DNA of 64,000 nucleotides from contig NZ_CP146101.1 of NCBI RefSeq assembly GCF_037023745.1, positions 3,650,001 to 3,714,000 of the forward strand, given 5' to 3'. A model generated the notes under the pieces. It did not search any database. It had not been told where the DNA came from and saw nothing but the letters and a program-made list of their open reading frames with translations. A program made the translations under genes and the position numbers. Below are positions 35,945-43,593 of this stretch, one piece after another (position 1 is the stretch's first letter; every line of letters begins with the position of its first letter). The stretch is from Streptomyces sp. SCSIO 30461. Its GTDB lineage: Bacteria; Actinomycetota; Actinomycetes; Streptomycetales; Streptomycetaceae.

Positions 35945-37453
35945 TCAGGCAACCAGTGGCTGGTCGCCGGGTGCGATCGGTGCCGGAAGTACGGTACTGC
36001 CCGTCAGATAGCGGTCCGCCGCGGCTGCCGCGGCCCTGCCCTCGGCGATGGCCCATACCACCAGCGACTGCCCACGCCCGGCGTCACCGGCGACGAACAC
36101 CCCGTCCAGTACGCCGCGGCCCGCATCGGTGGCCGTTCCCGCCAGTGCCCCGAAGCCTTCGTCCCGGGCGAAGTTCCCCCGTCCGTCCAGGGTGAGCCCG
36201 AGCTGCTCCCGCAGCCCGCCGTGCCGTTCGGGTCCGGAGAAGCCGAGTGCGATGAGGACCAGGTCCGCGGGGATCGCCCGCTCGGTGCCCGGCAGCGGAC
36301 TCCTGCGTACGGGTTCCACTTCCGCCAGGCACAGCGCCCGCACCTGCCCGGGGCGGCCCTCGGCGAAGCTGAGCGTGGCGGAGGCGAACAGCCTGGGATC
36401 CGATCCCTCGCGGCCACGTGCCTCCTGGTGGGCGTGCGAGATCCGGTACACCTTCGGATGGGTGATCGGCCAGGGCTGGTGGTCAGGGCGCTCCTCGCCC
36501 GGTTCCGCGTTGATGTCGAGCTGGACCACCGAGGCGGCTCCCTGGCGCAGGGCGGTGCCCAGGCAGTCCGACGCGGTGTCGCCACCGCCGACGATCACCA
36601 CCTGTTTGCCCTCGGCGCTGAGCGGGGTGGTCGCGTAGTCGCCCTCCTGGACGCGATTGGCGAACGTCAGATAGTCCATGGCCTGGTGAATGCCGCCGAG
36701 TTCCCGCCCCGGTACGGGCAGCTCGCGCTGTTCCATGGCGCCCACCGCGACGACCACCGCGTCATGGCGTCTGCGCAGCTCCCTGGCATCGAGATCACCG
36801 CCGACATCCACGCAGGTGCGGAACTTGGTGCCTTCCGCCCGCATCTGCTCGACGCGGCGGTCCAGATACCGCTTCTCCATCTTGAACTCGGGAATGCCGT
36901 AGCGCAGCAGTCCGCCGACCCGGTCGGCGCGTTCGTACACGGCGACGGTGTGACCGATTCGGGTGAGCTGCTGGGCGGCGGCCAGTCCCGCCGGTCCGGA
37001 GCCGATGACCCCCACCGACTTCCCGCTGAGACGCTCAGGAGGCTGCGGCGGCGTGTAGCCGCGTTCCCACGCTTCGTCGGCGATGGTCTGCTCGACGTTC
37101 TTGATGGTCACCGGGTCGGTGTTGATGGCCAGCACACAGGCGTCCTCGCAGGGTGCCGGACAGAGCCGCCCGGTGAACTCGGGAAAGTTGTTCGTGGCGT
37201 GCAGGCGCTCGGCGGCGGTCCGCCAGTCGCCCCGAGTGGCGTAGGCGTTCCACTCGGGGATGAGGTTTCCCAGCGGGCAGCCGCTGTGGCAGAACGGGAT
37301 ACCGCAGTCCATGCAGCGTGCCGCCTGCTCGGACACCAGAGGGAGCAGCGCCTGCCCCGCGTAGACCTCCTGCCAGTCGTCGAGCCGCTGCTCGACCGGC
37401 CGCGCCGGGATCGGGCGGCGTGGGGTCTTGAGGAAGCCGTGGGGGTCGGTCAT
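35945..37453 (-). CDS. gltD: Glutamate synthase small (beta) subunit, orphan copy
   Basis: 502 aa, with GGAGG just before the ATG. N-terminal 4Fe-4S cysteines CMDCGIPFCHSGCP (47-59) and LCPAPCEDAC (98-106), FAD-binding VGVIGSGPAGLAAAQ (about 147), NADPH-binding VVIVGGGDTASDC (about 287) and the late FAD motif GVFVAGDAGRGQS. It passes electrons from NADPH to the large subunit GltB, which makes glutamate from glutamine and 2-oxoglutarate. No gltB is adjacent in the window, so it either pairs with a gltB elsewhere or serves another electron acceptor. Confidence 0.93.
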   Translation of the reverse strand: MTDPHGFLKTPRRPIPARPVEQRLDDWQEVYAGQALLPLVSEQAARCMDCGIPFCHSGCPLGNLIPEWNAYATRGDWRTAAERLHATNNFPEFTGRLCPAPCEDACVLAINTDPVTIKNVEQTIADEAWERGYTPPQPPERLSGKSVGVIGSGPAGLAAAQQLTRIGHTVAVYERADRVGGLLRYGIPEFKMEKRYLDRRVEQMRAEGTKFRTCVDVGGDLDARELRRRHDAVVVAVGAMEQRELPVPGRELGGIHQAMDYLTFANRVQEGDYATTPLSAEGKQVVIVGGGDTASDCLGTALRQGAASVVQLDINAEPGEERPDHQPWPITHPKVYRISHAHQEARGREGSDPRLFASATLSFAEGRPGQVRALCLAEVEPVRRSPLPGTERAIPADLVLIALGFSGPERHGGLREQLGLTLDGRGNFARDEGFGALAGTATDAGRGVLDGVFVAGDAGRGQSLVVWAIAEGRAAAAAADRYLTGSTVLPAPIAPGDQPLVA

Positions 37454-37558
37454 ACGCCGCCTCCGTCAGTCACTCGCGGTGCGTTACGGCGGTGTGACCA
37501 GAGTACGCCTGGTTTGTCCCGCTTTCACCGGACCGACTTCCGGAGGGGTGGGGGTTTC

Positions 37559-38017
37559 TCAGTACGCGCCGTTGACGTTGTCGATGGACCCGTAGCGCTT
37601 GGCGGCGTAATTGCATGCGGCGGTGATGTTGGCGATCGGGTCGTAGATGTCCCAAGAGGTTCCATTGACATGATATGTCCGAAATGTCGGATCAATTACC
37701 TGCATGAGGCCTTTGGAGGGAATGCCCGCCTTGGCATTCGAGTCCCAGAGGTTGATGGCGAAAGGGTCGCCGCCCGACTCGCGGATCAGATTGCGGCGGA
37801 TCCCCTCGTGACTCCCGGGAATTCCCTCGGCCTTCATGACCAGTAGTGCGTGCTTGATCCAGACGTCGATCCGCTGAGGGCTGGCGGGAGTTGCCGATGC
37901 CTGGGCCGGGAAGAGGGCCGCGCCGGCGCCGAGCAGAAGGGTGGCGCCGACGGTGCCACCGGCGAGGCGGCGGAAAGCCTTGGATGTGGCCTTCTGGGGA
38001 AGAAGAGACAGCCGCAT
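37559..38017 (-). CDS. Secreted SLT-type lytic transglycosylase
   Basis: 152 aa, small. Signal peptide FRRLAGGTVGATLLLGAGAA, cleavage near ASATPASP. SLT domain: catalytic Glu in RRNLIRESGGDPFAINLWDS, then KGLMQVIDPTFRTY and IANITAACNYAAKRYGS. It cleaves the MurNAc-GlcNAc bond of peptidoglycan with 1,6-anhydro ring formation. The domain is complete but there is no LysM or other binding module. The upstream leader has a 7-bp inverted repeat (38064-38070 and 38086-38092). Confidence 0.88.
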   Translation of the reverse strand: MRLSLLPQKATSKAFRRLAGGTVGATLLLGAGAALFPAQASATPASPQRIDVWIKHALLVMKAEGIPGSHEGIRRNLIRESGGDPFAINLWDSNAKAGIPSKGLMQVIDPTFRTYHVNGTSWDIYDPIANITAACNYAAKRYGSIDNVNGAY

Positions 38018-38240
38018 ATGGCTAGGCCTTTCGCGTGATTCGTTCAGGTTGAGCCCGTCTGGTGCGGTTCATGGAATAAAAGTGAGAACCGCCCGGGGAA
38101 TTCCTAGGATCCGAATACGGACGGTCTACGGCAAGTGCCGGTTTCTGTGATTGCCGCCACAAGAGTCTGAATTGGGCGAACCATCCCTGTCTCATTTCGG
38201 ACATAAAGCCCCGATGGGGTGTGCTGTGAGTGGCGAAAAG
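38018..38240. other. 5' region of the transglycosylase gene
   Basis: No gene credited here. It holds a small dyad, gcggttc at 38064-38070 and gaaccgc at 38086-38092, in the presumed leader. It was inspected for the c-di-AMP (ydaO) riboswitch common upstream of streptomycete wall hydrolases; the conserved segments were not found. Confidence 0.4.
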
Positions 38241-38276
38241 CCCACGGGGCGACACCCTGAGGTGTCGCCCCGTGGG
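38241..38276 (-). terminator. Strong terminator downstream of the lipid kinase gene
   Basis: Perfect 16-bp stem (cccacggggcgacacc and complement), loop ctga, followed on the minus strand by a ttttc run. It lies about 70 bp beyond the stop of the lipid kinase gene. Confidence 0.88.
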
Positions 38277-38346
38277 TCATGGGGGTCAGGTCAAGTGCCG
38301 GTGCGGCACGTTGAGTTCCATGCGAGACCGTTCTGCGCGGTGTGCT

Positions 38347-39228
38347 TCAGTGCAGCACCTTCAGCGCGCCCGGCTGGACCCTGGCCGTCACCGGGAGTGT
38401 GGCGTTGACCTCTCCGTCCGTTCCGTAGGGGACGGCGCGGTCGGCCTCGATGCGCACTTCCCTGCCCCGCACGATCTCGACCTCGGGCCGCTCCACGTGG
38501 GCGCCGGTCTTGAGCTCGTTCATCATCGTGAAGAAGAGGTGCCTCGGTGCGTGCCTGATGATCACGACGTCCAGCAGCCCGTCGTCGATCCGCGCGCCAG
38601 GGGCGATGTTGCGCCCCGATCCGTAGTAGCCCGAGTTGGCGGCGACCACGGTGTAGCCGCTGCGCTCGTACTCGACACCGTCCACGGTGACCCGGAACGC
38701 GGCCGGCCGCCAGGTCGCCATGGCCCGCAACCCGCCCGCGTAGTAGGAGGCCGCCCCGCGCAGCAGCTTCGCGGAGTTGGCGTGGAGGTTGGCGACCGCG
38801 TCGACCCCGGCGTAGACACTGCCCAGCACGGATGTCCTGGGGTGCACGGCGGACTCGACCTCGATGGTGTCGACGGGCCGGGGCGGGCCGTTCAGCAGCA
38901 CGTCGACCAGCTCGCTCGGGTCGGTGGGCAGCCCCAGCGCGCGGGCGAAGTCATTGCCCCGCCCCGCCGGTACCAGGCCGAGCACCGTGTCCGTACCGCT
39001 CAGCGCCCCGCCCACACAGCCGGCCATCCCGTCACCGCCCACCGCGAGCACCACATGCCCCCGTTCACCGGCCTGGCGCGCGAGCTCCTGCGCGTGCTCC
39101 AGGCTCCGGCTGTACTGGGTGTCGAACTCGGCACCAGCCTCCCGCAGCAACCGGGCCACGACCAGCAGCCCGGCCGCTCCGCTGGAGCCTCCAGCGGTGG
39201 GATTGACGACGGCGGTGAACTGTCGCAT
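38347..39228 (-). CDS. Diacylglycerol kinase-type lipid kinase
   Basis: 293 aa, GAAAGG before the ATG. Catalytic-domain hallmarks: VVNPTAGGSSG at the N-terminus, VLAVGGDGMAGCVGGAL (GGDG motif), LGLVPAGRGNDFARALGL, and C-terminal GARIDDGLLDVVIIRHAP. Phosphorylates diacylglycerol or a related lipid with ATP. It is downstream of the ADPS-like FAD enzyme on the same strand (95-bp gap) and opposite TetR and glpD, together a lipid-glycerol cluster. Confidence 0.92.
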   Translation of the reverse strand: MRQFTAVVNPTAGGSSGAAGLLVVARLLREAGAEFDTQYSRSLEHAQELARQAGERGHVVLAVGGDGMAGCVGGALSGTDTVLGLVPAGRGNDFARALGLPTDPSELVDVLLNGPPRPVDTIEVESAVHPRTSVLGSVYAGVDAVANLHANSAKLLRGAASYYAGGLRAMATWRPAAFRVTVDGVEYERSGYTVVAANSGYYGSGRNIAPGARIDDGLLDVVIIRHAPRHLFFTMMNELKTGAHVERPEVEIVRGREVRIEADRAVPYGTDGEVNATLPVTARVQPGALKVLH

Positions 39229-39323
39229 GTGTGCGCCTTTCGGAAGGCCGGCCGGGTGAGGGGTCGGTGGCTCTGGGTGGTGGGTGGTGACGGGTGCCGA
39301 CGTGCCTCGGCAGGGCGGTGCGG

Positions 39324-40925
39324 TCAGCGGGTCGGAATCAGGATGCCGGGGCTGAGCACTCCCGAGGGGTCGAGCTCTGCCTTGACGGCCTGCAGGACGC
39401 GTACCCCGATGGGACCGATCTCGCGGGCGAACCAGTCGCGGTGGTCGGTTCCGACGCCGTGGTGGTGGCTGATGGTGCCACCGGCCTCGATGATCGCGTC
39501 GTTGGCGGCTTGCTTGACCGGGGCCCAGTGGGCGACCGGGTCCTCACCCTGTGCCGAGACCACGGTGAAGTACAGCGACGCACCGTTCTCGTAGACATGC
39601 GAGATGTGGCACATGACCAGCGGCGGTGTGCCCGCCTCGGTGAGCTTGGCGGTCAGGGTCCGACGGACGGCGTCGTAGAGCACCGGCAGATTCGACCAGA
39701 ACGTGGCCGTCTCCAGTGTCTCCGCGAACGCCCCGGCGTTCAGCAGGGAGTCCCGCAGGTAGGGGGCGTTGTAACGGCCGTGCGCCCAGCGCTCGCCCGG
39801 CTCCTCGCCCGCGAACTCGCCGCCGCACGCCAGGAGTACCTTCCGGGCCTGCGTGCGTCGCTCCGCGGTGTCCTCGGCGGTGCCCTCGTATCCGGCGATC
39901 GCCATGCATCCGGCGGCCGACGGATCGGCGCTGCCGATCTTGTCCGGCTGCGCCAGGCCGATGAAGGTCTCCGACTCGTCCGACAGCCGCAGCACGGTCG
40001 GCCGAGGGCCGTCCTGGGCGAGCTTGCGCAGCGCCGCCGCACCGGCCTCGAACGACGGGAAGCGCCAGCCTTCGTAGATACGGACCTGGGGCAGTGGACG
40101 GATCCTGACGGTGACGGAAGTGATCACGCCCAGTGCGCCCTCGGAACCGAGGACCAGCTGGCGCAGATCAGGGCCGGCTGCCGACCGGGGAGCCCGGCCG
40201 GTGTCCAGGGTGCCCTCCGGGGTGGCCACGGTCAGGCCCAGCACCATCTCGTCGAACCGGCCGTACCCGGCGGACGCCTGGCCGCTGGAGCGGGCGGCCG
40301 CGAACCCGCCGATGGACGCCCACTCGTACGACTGGGGGAAATGGCCCAGGGTGAAGCCCCGCTCGTTCAGCAGCGCTTCGGCCTGCGGCGCACGCAGGCC
40401 CACCTGGAGGGTGGCGGTGCGGGAGATCTCGTCCAGGGCGGTCAGCCCGTCCAGCCGGCGCGGGTCCAGCGCGATGAACAGCCGCTCACCCTGTGGGGCC
40501 AGACCGCCCACGACCGACGTCCCGCCGCCGAAGGGCACGGCGGCCAGGCCGAGCTCGGCGCAGGCGCGCAGCACGGCGAGCACCTCGTCATGGCCGCCCG
40601 GCAGCACGACCGCTGCCGGGACGTCGTCGGTCTCCCCGGCGCGGATGCGCAGCAGGTCCGGGGTCGACTTGCCGCGCGTGTGCCGGAGGCGGCTCTCGGC
40701 GTCGGTCCGCACGTGCTCCGCCCCGCCGACGAGCTCGGCGAGCGTCCGGAGGGCCTTGTCGCCGAGCGGGGTCTCGGCGACCGGAATGTCGCCGAGCTCG
40801 GCGGGACCGCTCTCGCGGGGCACGACCCCGAGCAGGTCGCGCAGCAGGCCGGTCACCGATTCAGGCAGCGGGGCCGCCTTGGCCGGGTCTCCCCAGCCGC
40901 TCCACAACATGTCGGTCGCCATCAC
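39324..40925 (-). CDS. FAD-linked oxidase of the alkyl-DHAP synthase (ADPS) family
   Basis: 533 aa; starts GTG-ATG at 40925/40922 with AGGAAAG upstream. FAD_binding_4 (PCMH) domain: PAAVVLPGGHDEVLAVLRA, AVPFGGGTSVVGGL, HFPQSYEWASIGGFAAARSS, LVLGSEGALGVITSVTV. C-terminal cap with SHHHGVGTDHRDWFAREIG, the His motif characteristic of alkyldihydroxyacetonephosphate synthase, and SPGILIPTR. Eukaryotic ADPS exchanges the acyl group of acyl-DHAP for a fatty alcohol, forming the ether bond. The presence of glpD (makes DHAP) and a lipid kinase beside it supports a glycerophospholipid role, but D-lactate- or glycolate-oxidase-type activity cannot be excluded. Confidence 0.88.
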   Translation of the reverse strand: MMATDMLWSGWGDPAKAAPLPESVTGLLRDLLGVVPRESGPAELGDIPVAETPLGDKALRTLAELVGGAEHVRTDAESRLRHTRGKSTPDLLRIRAGETDDVPAAVVLPGGHDEVLAVLRACAELGLAAVPFGGGTSVVGGLAPQGERLFIALDPRRLDGLTALDEISRTATLQVGLRAPQAEALLNERGFTLGHFPQSYEWASIGGFAAARSSGQASAGYGRFDEMVLGLTVATPEGTLDTGRAPRSAAGPDLRQLVLGSEGALGVITSVTVRIRPLPQVRIYEGWRFPSFEAGAAALRKLAQDGPRPTVLRLSDESETFIGLAQPDKIGSADPSAAGCMAIAGYEGTAEDTAERRTQARKVLLACGGEFAGEEPGERWAHGRYNAPYLRDSLLNAGAFAETLETATFWSNLPVLYDAVRRTLTAKLTEAGTPPLVMCHISHVYENGASLYFTVVSAQGEDPVAHWAPVKQAANDAIIEAGGTISHHHGVGTDHRDWFAREIGPIGVRVLQAVKAELDPSGVLSPGILIPTR

Positions 40926-40996
40926 TCGAGTCTTTCCTCACCGTCGGTTTCGCGGGTGCGCAGTGCCGCGAGGGCTGTCAGGCCGTGTTTGAGTCC

Positions 40997-41052
40997 CCGG
41001 CGCCCGGCGCCCGGCGCCCGGCGCCCGGCGCCCGGCGCCCGGCGCCCGGCGC
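40997..41052. repeat. Tandem repeat of a 7-bp unit (8 copies)
   Basis: Eight perfect copies of ccggcgc in the gap between the divergent FAD-oxidase and TetR genes. The region is extremely GC-rich and able to fold back on itself. Copy number is likely variable between strains and may alter spacing in the promoter zone. Confidence 0.92.
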
Positions 41053-41201
41053 ACCGGACTCCGCGAGCCCCGTCATCGGACGGACGGCGCCGGTTCTCGC
41101 ATACGGCCCGGGGCTTGGTCTCCCCTCGGCCTCGGGGCCGGGGGATCCCCATCGGGGTGCGCTCGCGCGTGCCCTCCGGTTCGGTCGCCCCTGCACTGCA
41201 T

Positions 41202-41217
41202 TACACTGTGACAGATG
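41202..41217 (+). promoter_or_regulatory. Candidate leaderless promoter of the TetR-glpD operon
   Basis: -10-like TACACT at 41202-41207 ends seven bases before the ATG at 41215, with no Shine-Dalgarno, so transcription should begin at or next to the start codon. The segment ttacactgtgaca around it has weak dyad symmetry and could be the auto-operator. Confidence 0.45.
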
Positions 41218-41814
41218 ACGCCCATTCGTCACAACCATGCGGACCAAGATGCCGTCCTCGACGCGGCACGCGACTGCGTCCTGGCCGTCGGCGTGCGCCG
41301 TACCACGCTCACCGACGTGGCCCGCCGCGCCGGTGTGTCCCGGATGACGCTGTACCGTCGCTGGCCCGATGTGCGCTCCCTCGTCGGCGACCTGATGACC
41401 AGGGAATGGATCAGCGTCGCGGTCGCGACCATGCCCGCCGTCGTGGCGGGCACCCCCACCCGCACGCGGCTCGTGGACGGCCTTGTGGCCGGAGTCGGCG
41501 CCTTCCGGGCCCATCCGCTGTTCCACAAGATCCTCGACGTCGATCCCGAACTGCTCCTGCCGTATGTGCTCGACCGCCGCGGCGCCAGCCAGGAAGCACT
41601 GCTCGGGCTGATCACGGCTGCCCTGGCGGAAGGCCACGCGGATGGATCCGTCCGCAAGGAGCACACCGACCTGCAGGCCCGTGCGCTGCTGCTCGTCGTC
41701 CAGTCCTTCACGCTCTCGCTGCGCACGATGACCGACGAGGCCGATCCCCGCCTCACCGACGCGGCCTTCCTCGAAGAGCTGCGGACCCTTCTGGAGAGGA
41801 TCCTCACCCCATGA
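41215..41814 (+). CDS. TetR-family regulator of the glycerol-lipid cluster
   Basis: 199 aa. Helix-turn-helix about residues 27-50: TTLTDVARRAGVSRMTLYRR WPDV, a textbook TetR reader. The C-terminal half (about 70-199) is the ligand and dimer domain. Overlaps glpD by ATGA, so it is co-translated with it, and it is divergent from the ADPS-like gene. I infer it represses both directions and responds to a glycerol-phosphate or lipid-derived ligand. Confidence 0.92.
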   Translation: MTPIRHNHADQDAVLDAARDCVLAVGVRRTTLTDVARRAGVSRMTLYRRWPDVRSLVGDLMTREWISVAVATMPAVVAGTPTRTRLVDGLVAGVGAFRAHPLFHKILDVDPELLLPYVLDRRGASQEALLGLITAALAEGHADGSVRKEHTDLQARALLLVVQSFTLSLRTMTDEADPRLTDAAFLEELRTLLERILTP

Positions 41815-43406
41815 GCCGCCCCGCTGCCGCCTCGCACGCCGCCTCCGCCTCGTCGCTCACCGCGGCCCGTCGCGCCCGCGAACTCGCCCGGCTGGCCGAG
41901 GACGGCCGGGTGGACGTGCTCGTCGTCGGACTCGGCGCCACCGGTGCAGGAGCCGCCCTCGACGCCGCCACACGTGGCCTGAACGTCGTCGCCATCGACG
42001 CCCATGACTTCGCCTTCGGCACCTCCCGGTGGAGTTCCAAACTGATCCACGGCGGACTGCGCTATCTGGCCACCGGCCAGCTCGACGTCGCCCACGAGAG
42101 CGCTGTCGAGCGCGGCATCCTGATGGAACGCACCGCGCCGCACCTGGTGCGGGCCCAGCCGTTCGTCCTGCCGCTCACTCCGCTCGTCTCGCGCGGTCAG
42201 GCCGCTCTCGCCCAGGCCGGATTCCTCGCCGGTGACGTGCTTCGGCTCGCCGCCCGCACCTCACGCCGCACCCTTCCGGCCCCTCGCACGCTCTCCGCTG
42301 TCGAGACCCGGCACATGGCCCCCGCGTTGCGACCCGCAGGGCTCCGCGGCGGGCTGCTGTCCTGGGACGGGCAGCTCGCCGACGACGCCCGCCTCGTCAC
42401 CGCGATCGCCCGGACCGCCGCAGCACACGGCGCTCGCGTCCTCACCCGCACCCGCGCGCTCTCGCTGACCGGCGGCGGCGCCACCGTCCGCGACGAACTC
42501 ACCGGCGAGAGCATCGAGATCCGGGCCCGGGCCGTCATCAACGCGACCGGAGTCTGGGCCGGCGGCCTCGTCGGCGACATCCGGCTGCGCCCCTCCCGAG
42601 GCACTCACCTGGTGCTCCGCTCCGAGTCGCTCGGCGGCCTCGCGGCGGGACTGCACATCCCCATCCCCGGGGAGAGCAACCGCTTCGTCCTCGTCCTGCC
42701 GCAGGGCGACGGCCGGGTGTACGTCGGGCTGACCGACGAACCGGTGGACGGGGACATCCCCGACGTGCCCGAAGTGCCCGAGACGGACATAGGCTTCCTG
42801 CTCGACACACTGGGCTCCGCACTCGACATCCCCCTCAGCCGTGACGACATCGTCGGAGCCTTCGCAGGACTGCGGCCCCTGCTCGACACCTCCGGAGCGG
42901 AAGGCTCCGGCCGCACCGCCGACATCTCCCGCAAACATGCCGTGCTCACCTCGACGGAAGGCGTGGTGACCGTCGTCGGCGGCAAGCTCACCACGTACCG
43001 CCGAATGGCTCAGGACGCCGTGGACCGCGCCGTCGCCGCACGAGGTCTGACCGCCGGTCCGTGCCGAACCACCGACACACCCCTGGTCGGTGCCGCCCGC
43101 CCTGGCACCCTGGCGACGCTCAGCGCACCCCGGCGCCTGGTCCGCCGCTACGGCACGGAGGCCCCCGCCATCCACGCTCTGGCCCTCGCCGACTCCGAGT
43201 TGGCCAGGCCGGTCCTTCCCGGCAACCCGACCATCCGGGCTGAACTGTTCTGGGCGGTCCGGTATGAAGGCGCCCTCGACGAAGCCGACCTGCTCGACCG
43301 GCGCACCCGTATCGGCCTCGTGCCCGAGGACCGTGCGGCGGCGCTCACCGCGGCACGCGACGCCCTGGCCCGGGGGACGGCGGTCGTGGACCCGGCCGAG
43401 GCCTGA
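41811..43406 (+). CDS. glpD: Glycerol-3-phosphate dehydrogenase (FAD, membrane-associated)
   Basis: 531 aa, ATG overlapping the TetR stop. FAD signature VDVLVVGLGATGAGAALDAA near residue 34, then DFAFGTSRWSSKLIHGGLRY, the glycerol-3-phosphate dehydrogenase/oxidase family motif, plus VINATGVWAGG, RPSRGTHLVL, and HAVLTSTEGVVTVVGGKLTTY. C-terminal DAO_C domain. Oxidises sn-glycerol 3-phosphate to DHAP, feeding electrons to the quinone pool. A paralogue of the main glpD is likely elsewhere; here it may supply DHAP to the ADPS-like enzyme. A 17-bp hairpin follows. Confidence 0.94.
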   Translation: MSRPAAASHAASASSLTAARRARELARLAEDGRVDVLVVGLGATGAGAALDAATRGLNVVAIDAHDFAFGTSRWSSKLIHGGLRYLATGQLDVAHESAVERGILMERTAPHLVRAQPFVLPLTPLVSRGQAALAQAGFLAGDVLRLAARTSRRTLPAPRTLSAVETRHMAPALRPAGLRGGLLSWDGQLADDARLVTAIARTAAAHGARVLTRTRALSLTGGGATVRDELTGESIEIRARAVINATGVWAGGLVGDIRLRPSRGTHLVLRSESLGGLAAGLHIPIPGESNRFVLVLPQGDGRVYVGLTDEPVDGDIPDVPEVPETDIGFLLDTLGSALDIPLSRDDIVGAFAGLRPLLDTSGAEGSGRTADISRKHAVLTSTEGVVTVVGGKLTTYRRMAQDAVDRAVAARGLTAGPCRTTDTPLVGAARPGTLATLSAPRRLVRRYGTEAPAIHALALADSELARPVLPGNPTIRAELFWAVRYEGALDEADLLDRRTRIGLVPEDRAAALTAARDALARGTAVVDPAEA

Positions 43407-43439
43407 GGCATGCCGGGCGGCGTCCGGCGGACCCGTACC

Positions 43440-43477
43440 GGCGCCCCGCCTCGCGTGACCACGCGAGGCGGGGCGCC
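43440..43477 (+). terminator. Terminator after glpD
   Basis: Perfect 17-bp stem (ggcgccccgcctcgcgt and complement) with a gacc loop, 33 bp beyond the glpD stop. It separates the lipid cluster from the kinase gene. Confidence 0.88.
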
Positions 43478-43524
43478 GAGTCCGTCCGCGGGCAGCACAC
43501 CGGGCACCGGCACGGCCCGCTGGA

Positions 43525-43539
43525 TAGACTTCGCCCATG
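43525..43539 (+). promoter_or_regulatory. Candidate leaderless promoter of the kinase transcript
   Basis: TAGACT at 43525-43530 ends six bases before ATG 43537, the spacing expected when transcription starts on the ATG. That ATG opens an 18-codon leader frame which ends in the kinase start (see next feature). No good -35 hexamer seen. Confidence 0.45.
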
Positions 43540-43593
43540 TGGGAGCGGCATACCGCGCCGGAACGGGACGACGAGCGCCCCCGGACCCGCTGA
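43537..43593 (+). CDS. Possible 18-codon leader peptide coupled to the kinase
   Basis: MWERHTAPERDDERPRTR, stop TGA at 43591-43593. The kinase ATG begins at 43593 (TGATG), so a ribosome ending here could restart directly. The kinase start has no strong Shine-Dalgarno of its own. Very short and highly charged; existence of the peptide is inferred from the start codon, promoter spacing and stop/start overlap only. Confidence 0.35.
   Translation: MWERHTAPERDDERPRTR

Noticed and set aside
38018..38240. c-di-AMP (ydaO) riboswitch before the transglycosylase
   Set aside because: This element is common before streptomycete wall hydrolases, but its conserved blocks were not found on the minus strand here.
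39294..43406. Continuous 1370-codon open frame on the plus strand
   Set aside because: Its first 839 codons are the antisense of the ADPS-like gene and intergenic DNA, with no motif. Only the last part, from 41811, is the real glpD.
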